From Bifidobacterium biavatii DSM 23969 (GTDB lineage: Bacteria; Actinomycetota; Actinomycetes; Actinomycetales; Bifidobacteriaceae), in the NCBI RefSeq assembly GCF_000741165.1, contig NZ_JGYN01000011.1:1-53999 (forward strand): a DNA stretch of 53,999 bases, read 5' to 3'. Below are positions 26,293 to 33,808 of this stretch, piece by piece. Positions within the stretch are counted from its first letter, which is position 1. The number at the start of each line of letters is the position of its first letter. Made by a program: the position numbers and the translations under genes. The notes beneath the pieces are model-generated. The model was not told the DNA's origin. It saw nothing but the letters and a program-made list of their open reading frames with translations, and ran no database searches.

Positions 26293-26441
26293 TGTTTGTT
26301 GGCTCGCTGCCGCTCGCCCCTCACCCACGAACGCCTCTGATGCTGGCGGCAGCCTCGCCCCCTCGGATAGGCCGAGCCGTGAAGAAAACAGTCCAGTGGA
26401 CTGTTTTTAGGCGAGGAGCGAGCGATAGCGAGCCAGCAATA
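26293..26441. repeat. Long imperfect inverted repeat around an ACAGTCC hairpin
   Basis: The arm near 26293-26324 (GGCTCGCTGCCGCTCGCCCC) is matched in reverse complement by the arm near 26410-26441 (GAGCGAGCGATAGCGAGCC). The centre contains a short hairpin at 26384-26407 whose arms are AAAACAGTCC and GGACTGTTTT, followed by a T-run. It lies between the two copies of the four-hairpin repeat. Confidence 0.7.
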
Positions 26442-26541
26442 ACGCTCGCGAAGCGAGTCCATAATTGCAGGACGCTGTCAGCGGTAGCGGTAGCTGCCGC
26501 CAAGACAAGTGTTCAACGCACTACGAAGCTGGCGGAGCCTC

Positions 26542-26638
26542 GGCCCCCTCGGCTGAGGGGGCTGTCGACCGCTAGGTCGACTGGGGGAGCGTCGCGGCGC
26601 AGCCGCCAACAACACAGCATCGCGCAAAGCGCGATTCC
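26542..26638 (-). repeat. Four-hairpin structured repeat, copy B (inverted)
   Basis: Read on the minus strand it aligns along its whole length with copy A. Hairpin 2 is GCGGC/GCCGC with loop TGC, and hairpin 3 is GTCGACC/GGTCGAC in place of CCCGGC/GCCGGG. Stems 1 and 4 are unchanged. Pairing is kept while sequence differs. Confidence 0.85.
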
Positions 26639-26662
26639 AATACAACCGGCGCCACCACCAAC

Positions 26663-26698
26663 AAAAGAGTGGGAGCCCCACAAGGAAAACTCCCACTC
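26663..26698 (-). terminator. Rho-independent terminator of the secreted Ig-like protein gene
   Basis: GAGTGGGAG (26667-26675) pairs with CTCCCACTC (26690-26698). On the minus strand the stem is followed by TTTTGTTG, a typical short T-run. It stands 27 bp past the stop codon. Confidence 0.85.
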
Positions 26699-26724
26699 AA
26701 TGGTCATTGACGATCAGCAGCTCG

Positions 26725-29700
26725 CTACTTCAGGCTCTGCCAGGCAACACCCTCCTGACGCCAACCGGCAGCACCGACCTTGTCGTACTCGACCTTGTTG
26801 GTCGTGTACACATGCTCGCCACTATTCGGGTTGTACAGACGATACACATTCACACCGGCAGTGGAATCCACATACCAGGCGACGCCCTCGTCCTTCCAAC
26901 CAAGCTTGACGAGGTGATCATGCTCGGCCTTGTTCATCGTCCAGTTATGGTTGCCATCACGACGGTTGTACTCGCGATACACCGGACGCAGGTTCTTGTT
27001 GGACGCGTCGGCCTTCACGGCCTTGAACGAGACACCCTCATCACGCCAACCAAGCTTGACCAGATAGTCGCGCTCGGCCTTGCTCGTCGTGTAATGATGC
27101 AGACCGGAATTCCGGTTGTACACGCGGTACACGGGGACAGCGGTCACCGACGGAGTCGACGGCTGTTCAGGCTCACTCGGTTCGGACGGTTCGCTCGGCT
27201 CAGAAGGCTCGGACGGCTGGCCGGGATTGGACGGCTCACTCTTCGCCTTCACCGTCACCACACGAGTCACCGTGGCCGTGTTACCGGCCTTATCGGAGAT
27301 CGTGTAAGTCAGCTTGTACTCACCCGGCTTGGCAGTGTCGACCGTACCCTCGACCTTGATCGCCTTGGTCAGATCACCATCAGTCTCATCCTTCGCCGTC
27401 ACACCAGACAACGGATCAAACGCGGCATTCTGATCAACGGTCACGTCAGCAGCACCAGTAATGACGGGCTTGGTGGTATCCGGCTTCGGTTCAACCTTCG
27501 CCTTCACAGTCACCACACGAGTCACCGTACCCTTGTTACCAGCCTTATCGGAGACCGTGTAGGTCAGCGTATAGGTACCAGCCTTCGACGTGTCCACCGT
27601 GCCCTCGACCTTGATGCCCTTGGTCAGATCACCATCCACGTCATCCTTCGCGGTCACACCAGACAACGGATCAAACTTAGCATTCTGATCAACAGTCACG
27701 TCAGCAGCACCCGCGATGACCGGCTTGGTCGTATCCGGCGTCGGGGTCGGATTCTCCTTCGGCTCGACGGTCAGACTGTTCCACTTCATGCCACCCTGAT
27801 ACGTGACCGCAAGGTAATAGTCGGCCGGAGTCACGTTCTCGGGAACCGTGACCGTCACCGTGCCCCGAGCGGACACCGTGGCCTTATCCGCCAACGTGAC
27901 ACGACCCGAACCATCCGAGACGCCCTTGCGCTGCAAGTACACGCCAACCGTCGCACCCGGCTGCAAACCAGACACCGCATCACCATCAGCGGCCGCAAAC
28001 ACGGCAGCCGCACGAACCTTGTTCCGTGAACCGGTATCAGAGCACGCGACCGTGATCTCAACCTGCACGCCCGGACGCACCGGATCATTCGGCACGATGC
28101 ACGAGGACCAATTCTCCTGCGTGAACTCAGTATCCTTGGCAGGCACCACGTTCACCACACGAGACCAACGCGTCTTATGACCGACCTTGTCGGACACGGT
28201 GTAGTTCAACTCATACAAGCCAGGCTTCGTCGTATCCACCGTACCGGTGATCGAGAGGCTCTTAGTCAGATCGCCATCGGTCTCATCCGACGCGGTCACG
28301 CCAGAGAGCGGATCAAACGACGAGGCATTCAAGCTCACCGACGTGTCATCAGCACCCTTAATCACAGGAGCCTTCACATCGGTCAACGTGAACGAATCCC
28401 ACATGACCTTCGACGGATCAGACAACGGAACCACCACAACACGATTCTCACCAACACGGAACTGGTTATCGGAAGCACCAAAATTGTCCTTGGCACCATT
28501 CTGATCAAGAGTGAGCGTTGCCGGATTACTGTACACGCCGTTATACGACTGCCTAACGTAGTAGGCCACTTGCGTGTTGGAGTATGCCTTACCCAGATGC
28601 AACGTGAAATAAACCCAGACATATGATTCGTCTTCCGGTCCGGGCTTAATCGTGGTTTCGACCAGACCGTCCACCTTGTTTGTTGCGGTCAACTTGCTCT
28701 CTGGCACCGACGGCATCACCACCGTCACCGTTTTACGGGCGGTTGCAACATACCCCCGCGCGTCGGTCACACGATAGTCAACCGTATACTTGCCCAGCTT
28801 CGACGTATCCACATTGCCCGACGCCTCGATCTTCGACGTCAAATCATTACCAGTAGCATCCGTCGCAGTAATATCCGGCTTCAACGGATCAAACCGGGAA
28901 CCCAACTCAACCGCGAGCCTAGTGATGGCTAACCCGTTGAACTTCGGCGACTGCGAAGCATTCACCTTCACGTCAACAGGCTTACGCAAATCAATAACCG
29001 CAACACCACTCAAGTCGTCGGTCCGATAAGGAGAAACCTTCAGCGAAGTGACCGACTGGTCGGCGAACGCCTTGGCAAGCAGATCATCCAGAGCCTGCTC
29101 ATTACCAGCAGCCTTCTCCTTCAGCGTGAACGTCGCCTCGCCGGACGCGGGAATACGCAACGGAACCAACGACACCGCACGACCCCAGTCACACGACGTA
29201 GCCGAACACGCCATCACATACAACGAACCACTAAAATACCGCTGATCAGAAAGACTCTTCCACCGTGCCGGATACGCGCGCAAACTCAGATTCCTCGCCT
29301 CATCGGCAGTATTCGCCGTATACGACAACGCAACCGGATAGGCCGAGGATGCCGAACGCCACTGGGCATACAGTTTGCCACCCGCTGGATACTTCACCCC
29401 GCCATCCGCAGTCTTCGGCAAACCACCCGTCAAATACCCCTTCCACTGATAGTTCACCCTATTTTCCACGAAGTCATACCAGTCGCCAGTACCGTCAGCC
29501 TTCGAATTCCAACCATAAAAAAGCCGAAACTGACCATTAACCATATATCGGTTGTCAGTGGAAGGAACCAGAGACTTGTTCTCCGTCGACAGGTCCGGCG
29601 TCCAATCGTCCCCATTGCGTGTGCCCTTGACCACCGGGTTCGCATCCATGCCATTCGGCGTGTGACCATCCCAATTCCAGTCAAGCGTGACGTCGCCAGC

Positions 29701-29820
29701 CGACTCGCCGGCAGCATACGCGGGAGAGGCCACGAGCACGCCCGTCAGCAGCATCGCCAACGCGCACACGAATCCGACCACTCTCCCCAGTATTCCCGTA
29801 TGAAGATAACGCACTCCCAT
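26725..29820 (-). CDS. Secreted multidomain protein: InlB-like N-terminus, DUF5011-type Ig-like repeats, DUF5648 C-terminus
   Basis: 1031 residues from ATG 29820, supported by GGGAGG 6 nt upstream. The signal peptide ends at ASPAYA (36). An N-terminal part carries the InlB-like ending GGKLYAQW. Four Ig-like repeats of DUF5011 type follow, each with FDPL...DGDLT...GTVDT...KPGxYxLxYTVSDKAG; the last two are near copies with a 255-bp DNA period (27245-27499 and 27500-27754). Then comes a Ser/Glu/Pro linker with SEP repeats, and three DUF5648-type repeats (VYRVYNRNSGLHHYTTSKAE and two relatives). No LPXTG or membrane anchor is present, so it is secreted or held by the C-terminal repeats. Likely adhesin or wall-associated protein; no enzymatic motif was found. 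A poly-G tract lies 89 bp before the start. Confidence 0.88.
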   Translation of the reverse strand: MGVRYLHTGILGRVVGFVCALAMLLTGVLVASPAYAAGESAGDVTLDWNWDGHTPNGMDANPVVKGTRNGDDWTPDLSTENKSLVPSTDNRYMVNGQFRLFYGWNSKADGTGDWYDFVENRVNYQWKGYLTGGLPKTADGGVKYPAGGKLYAQWRSASSAYPVALSYTANTADEARNLSLRAYPARWKSLSDQRYFSGSLYVMACSATSCDWGRAVSLVPLRIPASGEATFTLKEKAAGNEQALDDLLAKAFADQSVTSLKVSPYRTDDLSGVAVIDLRKPVDVKVNASQSPKFNGLAITRLAVELGSRFDPLKPDITATDATGNDLTSKIEASGNVDTSKLGKYTVDYRVTDARGYVATARKTVTVVMPSVPESKLTATNKVDGLVETTIKPGPEDESYVWVYFTLHLGKAYSNTQVAYYVRQSYNGVYSNPATLTLDQNGAKDNFGASDNQFRVGENRVVVVPLSDPSKVMWDSFTLTDVKAPVIKGADDTSVSLNASSFDPLSGVTASDETDGDLTKSLSITGTVDTTKPGLYELNYTVSDKVGHKTRWSRVVNVVPAKDTEFTQENWSSCIVPNDPVRPGVQVEITVACSDTGSRNKVRAAAVFAAADGDAVSGLQPGATVGVYLQRKGVSDGSGRVTLADKATVSARGTVTVTVPENVTPADYYLAVTYQGGMKWNSLTVEPKENPTPTPDTTKPVIAGAADVTVDQNAKFDPLSGVTAKDDVDGDLTKGIKVEGTVDTSKAGTYTLTYTVSDKAGNKGTVTRVVTVKAKVEPKPDTTKPVITGAADVTVDQNAAFDPLSGVTAKDETDGDLTKAIKVEGTVDTAKPGEYKLTYTISDKAGNTATVTRVVTVKAKSEPSNPGQPSEPSEPSEPSEPSEPEQPSTPSVTAVPVYRVYNRNSGLHHYTTSKAERDYLVKLGWRDEGVSFKAVKADASNKNLRPVYREYNRRDGNHNWTMNKAEHDHLVKLGWKDEGVAWYVDSTAGVNVYRLYNPNSGEHVYTTNKVEYDKVGAAGWRQEGVAWQSLK

Positions 29821-29909
29821 GAGCGCCTCCCTAATCCCTCTAGAAACCCTAGAAATCCTTCGCAAGACACGTCACCACAGGCCCGCGCCTCACGAAACAA
29901 CGCTAATGA

Positions 29910-29921
29910 GGGGGGGGGGGG
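29910..29921. repeat. Poly-G tract (12 G) upstream of the secreted protein gene
   Basis: Twelve consecutive G on the plus strand (12 C in the gene's sense), 89-101 bp before the ATG at 29820. Homopolymers of this length are prone to slipped-strand changes. An in-frame stop (29872-29874) lies between the tract and the start, so any effect would be on the promoter or leader, not on the reading frame. Confidence 0.9.
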
Positions 29922-30231
29922 ACTCGTCACCCACCTTTAGTCCAAGCCGAGGATCGCGAGCATTGCAGCGCAATACGAAAAACGACGGCAACGCGCCGCT
30001 TCCGCACTCGTCGGACTTCAGGAACGCTTTTAAACAAGCACTCATCACAATTCACGAGACAAGACCGTCGGAAGCAGACTCTTCGTATTTCGGCATGCGC
30101 GCCAACGCACACGTCACCGCTCAACAAATATCACCGTTGCCGAGCGAATTGTGTCAGCACCGTGTCATCGGATGTTGATTTCCGGCAATTCCACATGGGA
30201 CAAATGGCGGAATTTCAACGAAAACAAGAAG

Positions 30232-30302
30232 AGCGAATGACGGGAGTCGAACCCGCCTCTACAGCTTGGGAAGCTGTCGTTCTACCGATGAACTACATTC
30301 GC
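30232..30302 (-). tRNA. tRNA-Gly (CCC anticodon)
   Basis: The acceptor stem GCGAATG/CATTCGC, D-arm GTTC..GAAC, anticodon arm ACAGC-TTCCCAA-GCTGT with anticodon CCC, and T-arm CGGGTTCGACTCCCG are all present. 71 nt without encoded CCA. Confidence 0.96.
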
Positions 30303-30414
30303 AGGCGGCGCTTTTGGCGCACGAGTGGACAGTATACCAGACCTCCCCCGCCCCCAAAGCCGGCTGTCCATAAACGACGGCTCTTCGCGTCAACTTCGCA
30401 CTTACTTAACAGAG

Positions 30415-30475
30415 CTTCGTATCAACTTAACAGCTTTGCGAAGTTGCTGTTAAGTTATGTTAAGATGATACGAAG
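30415..30475. promoter_or_regulatory. Nested palindromic operator upstream of the AlbA_2 regulator gene
   Basis: Outer arms CTTCGTATCA (30415-30424) and TGATACGAAG (30466-30475) enclose inner arms AACTTAACAGC (30424-30434) and GCTGTTAAGTT (30446-30456). Extra copies of the half-site CTTAACA and its complement lie nearby at 30405-30411 and 30459-30463. It ends 35 bp before the gene start and is AT-rich against its surroundings, so it is probably promoter plus operator, with autoregulation by the downstream HTH protein. Confidence 0.7.
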
Positions 30476-30510
30476 TTAGATTACGAAGACCAACGGGCGG
30501 AGGCGGAGCC

Positions 30511-31986
30511 ATGGATGCGCAGGACGTCAAACGACTCATTCTCGAGATGCGACAGATTGGCAACGATACGCAGTCCTGCGAGGTGAAGGAGGCCGGACAG
30601 AAGATCCCCTCCAGCATCGTGGACACCTTGTCCGCTTTTTCCAATGGCAATGGCGGCATTATCATTCTTGGCGTATCCGAGAAAAACGGATTCACACCGG
30701 TTCCACGGTTCAACGCTCGCGCCATGCAGGAGGCGTTGAGCGCCGAGTGCGACAAGTTGACTCCGAGCGTCCGCCCCGACACAACAATCATCCCGTTCGA
30801 GGGAGTGAACATCCTCGTAGCGGAGATTCAGCCCATGCCGACCGCAGACCGCCCTTGCTATGTGACGGCGCGCGGCCGTTATCAGGGCTCCTATATACGC
30901 ACCGGCGACGGAGACAGGCGACTCACTCAATATGAGGTCGACCGCATGATCGAAAACCATATGCAGCCGCGCTTCGACGACGAGATCGTATCTGAAGCGA
31001 CCATCGATGATCTGGATCACGTCATGGTGTCCCAGTTCCTCGCCCGCCAACGCATGCTGCATCCGAGGATTTTCGCATCCCGCGACGACCAGACCATTCT
31101 TGTCAACATGCACGTCGCCAAGCATGACGATCATGGCATATTGCGGCCCACACTTGGCGGGATCATGGCCTTGGGGTCGTTCCCCCAGCAATTCTTCCCG
31201 CGTCTTAATGTCACATTCACCGCTTTCGCCGGAGTCACCAAGACGGAAACCGTGGACGACGAGCGGCGCTTTCTGGACGCAAGCACCATTGTTGGGCCGA
31301 TACCCATGATGATCGATGATGCGTTAAATGCTGTGGCTAAGAATATGAAAACCGGAGCCGTCATCGAAGGTGCGTTCCGCAAGGACATGCCCGACTATCC
31401 GCTGAAGGCCGTGCGCGAGGCCGTCGCCAACGCACTCATGCACCGTGACTATTCCCCCGACGCCCGCGGTTCGCAAGTGCAGGTCAACCTGTATGCCGAT
31501 CGTCTCGAAATCCTCAACCCCGGCGGACTGTACGGCAACGTCACCATAGACAATCTAGGGACATCCGGCATTTCTTCCTCTCGCAACCAATTCCTGTCCA
31601 ACATCCTCGAAACAACGCCATATCCGAACGGAGGATTCGTGGTTGAAAACCGAGGAACCGGCTACCAAGTCATCGAAGAAGAACTGCAGAACGCCCTCAT
31701 GCCCGAGCCTAAACCGCTCAGCACACTGTCGTTCTTTTCTCTGACCTTCGATAAAAGAAGAGTCACCAGCAACGAAAGGCAACTCACCAATACGGGCAGC
31801 GTCCCCGAGGCCATCGTCGCGCTGCTGCGCCAGCACAGTTCCGCAAGCACCCGCGAAATGGTAGAAGCATCGGGATTGTCGAGATCCACAATCGCCGCCA
31901 ACCTGCGCAAGCTTGTCGAAGATGGCATCGTCGAACCCACACAACCCGGCCGCAGCCCCAAACAACGCTATCGGTTAACGAGATAG
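30511..31986 (+). CDS. ATP-binding transcriptional regulator with AlbA_2 (Schlafen-type) domain and C-terminal HTH
   Basis: 491 residues. The N-terminal AlbA_2 domain (about 18-125) has the typical E(V/F)K...IVDTLSAFSNGNGGIIILGVSE pattern. A middle domain of GHKL-ATPase type (HATPase_c_4) shows LKAVREAVANALMHRDYS and LEILNPGGLYG. The end is a winged HTH (STREMVEASGLSRSTIAANLRKLVEDGIVEP). Such proteins are usual standalone regulators in bacteria; some belong to defence islands. Start ATG 30511 has GGCGGAGG upstream. It has its own palindromic control region and a spacing of 141 bp to the LytTR gene. No partner gene is evident. Confidence 0.88.
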   Translation: MDAQDVKRLILEMRQIGNDTQSCEVKEAGQKIPSSIVDTLSAFSNGNGGIIILGVSEKNGFTPVPRFNARAMQEALSAECDKLTPSVRPDTTIIPFEGVNILVAEIQPMPTADRPCYVTARGRYQGSYIRTGDGDRRLTQYEVDRMIENHMQPRFDDEIVSEATIDDLDHVMVSQFLARQRMLHPRIFASRDDQTILVNMHVAKHDDHGILRPTLGGIMALGSFPQQFFPRLNVTFTAFAGVTKTETVDDERRFLDASTIVGPIPMMIDDALNAVAKNMKTGAVIEGAFRKDMPDYPLKAVREAVANALMHRDYSPDARGSQVQVNLYADRLEILNPGGLYGNVTIDNLGTSGISSSRNQFLSNILETTPYPNGGFVVENRGTGYQVIEEELQNALMPEPKPLSTLSFFSLTFDKRRVTSNERQLTNTGSVPEAIVALLRQHSSASTREMVEASGLSRSTIAANLRKLVEDGIVEPTQPGRSPKQRYRLTR

Positions 31987-32006
31987 AACACGAGGCGCTT
32001 GCGCAC

Positions 32007-32022
32007 TGTTTCACGTGAAACG
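32007..32022. promoter_or_regulatory. parS site, 15 of 16 match
   Basis: TGTTTCACGTGAAACG differs from the perfect parS palindrome at the last base only. It is intergenic, 105 bp before the LytTR regulator start, and 27.1 kb from the site at 4879. Confidence 0.8.
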
Positions 32023-32127
32023 CGTTACACATACAACCTCTGCGAATTCACACCGCGAACGCCGGCGACCTACTATGGAACCGCAATCACGCCGAGAACG
32101 ACCAACACGCAGAGAGGAGGCCCGCCA

Positions 32128-32823
32128 ATGCCCAGAATTGCGATCTGCGATGACAACGATACGGACGCCGCATACGTGCGCACGCTAGTCGAGCGGTGGG
32201 CCGCCGTCCGCGCCGTCGAAGCGGCGGTCGAAACGTTCCCGTCGGCCGAGCGGTTCCTCACTCGATACGAGGAGCACCAGGACTTCGATATCCTGCTGCT
32301 CGACGTCGAAATGGGCGCGATGGACGGCGTCGAACTCGCGAAAGCCGTGCGCCGCAACAGCAAAACCGTGCAGATCGTGTTCATCACCGGCTATTCGGAC
32401 TACATCGCGGAAGGCTACGACGTCGAGGCGCTCCACTATCTCATGAAGCCGGTCGACGAGCGCAAACTGTTCGATGTGCTCGACCGCGCGGTCGTCAAGC
32501 TGAGGCAGAACGCGCGCTGCCTGAACCTGCAGTGCGCGGAGGGACTCGTACGCATTCCGCTGTACGACATCCGCTATCTCGACGTACGCCAGAACTACGT
32601 GACCGTGCATGCGAGCCGCGACTACACGGTCCGTCGGTCGCTCAGCGAATTTGAGAACGAGCTGAGTCCGGAGTTCTTCCGCGCCGGCCGCGGGTTGATC
32701 GTCAATCTCAAGCAGATTCGTCGCGTGACGAAACGCGACGTGCTGCTGGCCGACGGCACGTCGCTGCCACTGCCACGCGGCGCGTACGAACCGCTGAACC
32801 GCGCGATCATCGAACGCACGTAG
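32128..32823 (+). CDS. LytTR-family response regulator
   Basis: 231 residues from ATG 32128, with GAGAGGAGG upstream; the open frame back to 31999 crosses the parS site. The receiver domain (1-120) has the acidic pair CDDN, phospho-acceptor Asp59 in ILLLDVEMG, and the K of LMKPVDE. The LytTR DNA-binding domain (about 130-231) has IRYLDVRQNYVTVHA and FFRAGRGLIVNLKQI. Regulators of this type bind direct repeats of about 9 bp spaced one extra turn. The next gene is its histidine kinase and then an ABC exporter pair, the usual layout for control of peptide or bacteriocin export and cell-surface responses. Confidence 0.94.
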   Translation: MPRIAICDDNDTDAAYVRTLVERWAAVRAVEAAVETFPSAERFLTRYEEHQDFDILLLDVEMGAMDGVELAKAVRRNSKTVQIVFITGYSDYIAEGYDVEALHYLMKPVDERKLFDVLDRAVVKLRQNARCLNLQCAEGLVRIPLYDIRYLDVRQNYVTVHASRDYTVRRSLSEFENELSPEFFRAGRGLIVNLKQIRRVTKRDVLLADGTSLPLPRGAYEPLNRAIIERT

Positions 32824-32872
32824 CAGCCAACGACAGGCGACCGTCACAGCCGCCGACGTATGCAGTCGGCGC

Positions 32873-32900
32873 AACGTTCGCAGCGTGCACAACGTTCGCA
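32873..32900. repeat. Direct repeat AACGTTCGCA, period 18
   Basis: Two exact copies (32873-32882 and 32891-32900) in the 181-bp gap before the kinase gene. Possible regulator binding site; the 18-bp period does not fit the usual 21-22 bp LytTR spacing. Confidence 0.5.
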
Positions 32901-33004
32901 CGTATCGGATTGACAGCACCGGTCACGAGACCATACGCACGGCCCGCACAACACCATTCGAAGACAACGACGGACATCGCAAGCAGAAGGGAGCGTCGCG
33001 CATC

Positions 33005-33682
33005 ATGTTCGACCTGTTTCATCGCAAACGCAAGGCCGCGGACCGCGCGCTGGCCGCGTACCAGCGCGAGCTGATCGACACGCACTATCGCGAGGTCGAC
33101 ACGATGTACACGAAGATGCGCATGTGGCGGCACGACTACCGCAACCATATCCAGACGCTGAAAGCGTTGGCCGCGAACGACGACTTGGCCGGCATCCGCG
33201 ACTATCTCGACAAGCTCGACCACGAGCTGATCGTGCTGGACAGTCCGATCAAATCCGGCAACGCGATGGCCGACGCGATCCTGAGCAGCAAGATGGCGCT
33301 GGCCGAATCGCGCGGCATCAATGTGCACGTCGACGCGCATATTCCGATCAAACTGCGCATGTCCGAACTGGACCTGTGCTGCATCCTCGGCAACCTGTTC
33401 GACAACGCGATCGAGGCGAACGCCGGCCTGCCGCCGAGCGAACGCATGATCCGCGTGTACATGGACATGAAGGGGTCGCAGCTGTACGTGTCGTTCACGA
33501 ACGCGACGGCCGCAGGCAAGCAGCGCAAGGAGCATGGCCGGTTCCACACCACGAAGCGCGGCAAGGACCACGGTTTCGGCCTGCTGCACATCGACGAGAT
33601 CGTCGAGGCGGCGGGCGGATATCTAAGCCGCAATTCGGAGGACGGCGCGTTCACGACGGAACTGCTGCTGCCGCAGGAGTGA
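33005..33682 (+). CDS. Histidine kinase, soluble, GHKL type (partner of LytTR regulator)
   Basis: 225 residues from ATG 33005, with a GAAGGGAG site somewhat far upstream. The dimerisation/phospho-acceptor helix shows WRHDYRNHIQTLKAL with His43, as in AgrC/NatK-like kinases. The ATPase has the N box (LGNLFDNAIEAN) and G box (KDHGFGLLHI). No membrane segment or sensor domain is present: after 42 residues of coiled helix the kinase core starts. AgrC-type kinases normally have six membrane segments, so this is either a soluble sensor or reads the state of another membrane protein, such as the adjacent ABC exporters. A longer frame from 32885 adds no sensor. Confidence 0.88.
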   Translation: MFDLFHRKRKAADRALAAYQRELIDTHYREVDTMYTKMRMWRHDYRNHIQTLKALAANDDLAGIRDYLDKLDHELIVLDSPIKSGNAMADAILSSKMALAESRGINVHVDAHIPIKLRMSELDLCCILGNLFDNAIEANAGLPPSERMIRVYMDMKGSQLYVSFTNATAAGKQRKEHGRFHTTKRGKDHGFGLLHIDEIVEAAGGYLSRNSEDGAFTTELLLPQE

Positions 33683-33713
33683 CGTGCCGGCGCGCCAATG
33701 TGCGGTGCGTGCA

Positions 33714-33791
33714 GTTCGTCACTGATTTTCGACGATTCGTCACGGATTCCGCTCGCAGCGTGCGATCGCGGGCTATCACTGGATGGTAGAT
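33714..33791 (+). promoter_or_regulatory. Candidate LytTR operator and promoter for the ABC exporter operon
   Basis: TTCGTCACTGATT (33715-33727) and TTCGTCACGGATT (33736-33748) are direct repeats with a 21-bp period, the spacing known for LytTR regulators. A weak -10 candidate (GGTAGAT 33785-33791, or TATCAC near 33773) follows. The exporter gene starts at 33809. Confidence 0.6.
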
Positions 33792-33808
33792 GAGCGAAAG
33801 GATCAGTG

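Larger units (their letters stand above)
25768..26662. other. Non-coding repeat-rich intergenic stretch
   Basis: Almost 900 bp between the CapA gene start and the terminator of the secreted protein gene. No credible gene was found: short frames lack ribosome sites and family signals. It holds two inverted copies of a four-hairpin element (26113-26208 and 26542-26638) and a long imperfect inverted repeat around the hairpin at 26384-26407. The stretch 25768-26100 shows nothing recognisable beyond the promoter region of the CapA gene. Confidence 0.7.

Noticed and set aside
29820..29930. Translational phase variation: GTG 29930 reading through the G-tract into the secreted protein
   Set aside because: With 12 G the frame is off by one, and when in frame a TGA at 29872-29874 stops it before the ATG at 29820.
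32824..33808. Bacteriocin or lantibiotic precursor gene linked to the LytTR/ABC module
   Set aside because: Gaps 32824-33004 and 33683-33808 were read in all frames; no small frame with a ribosome site and a GG-type or Cys/Ser/Thr-rich peptide was found.
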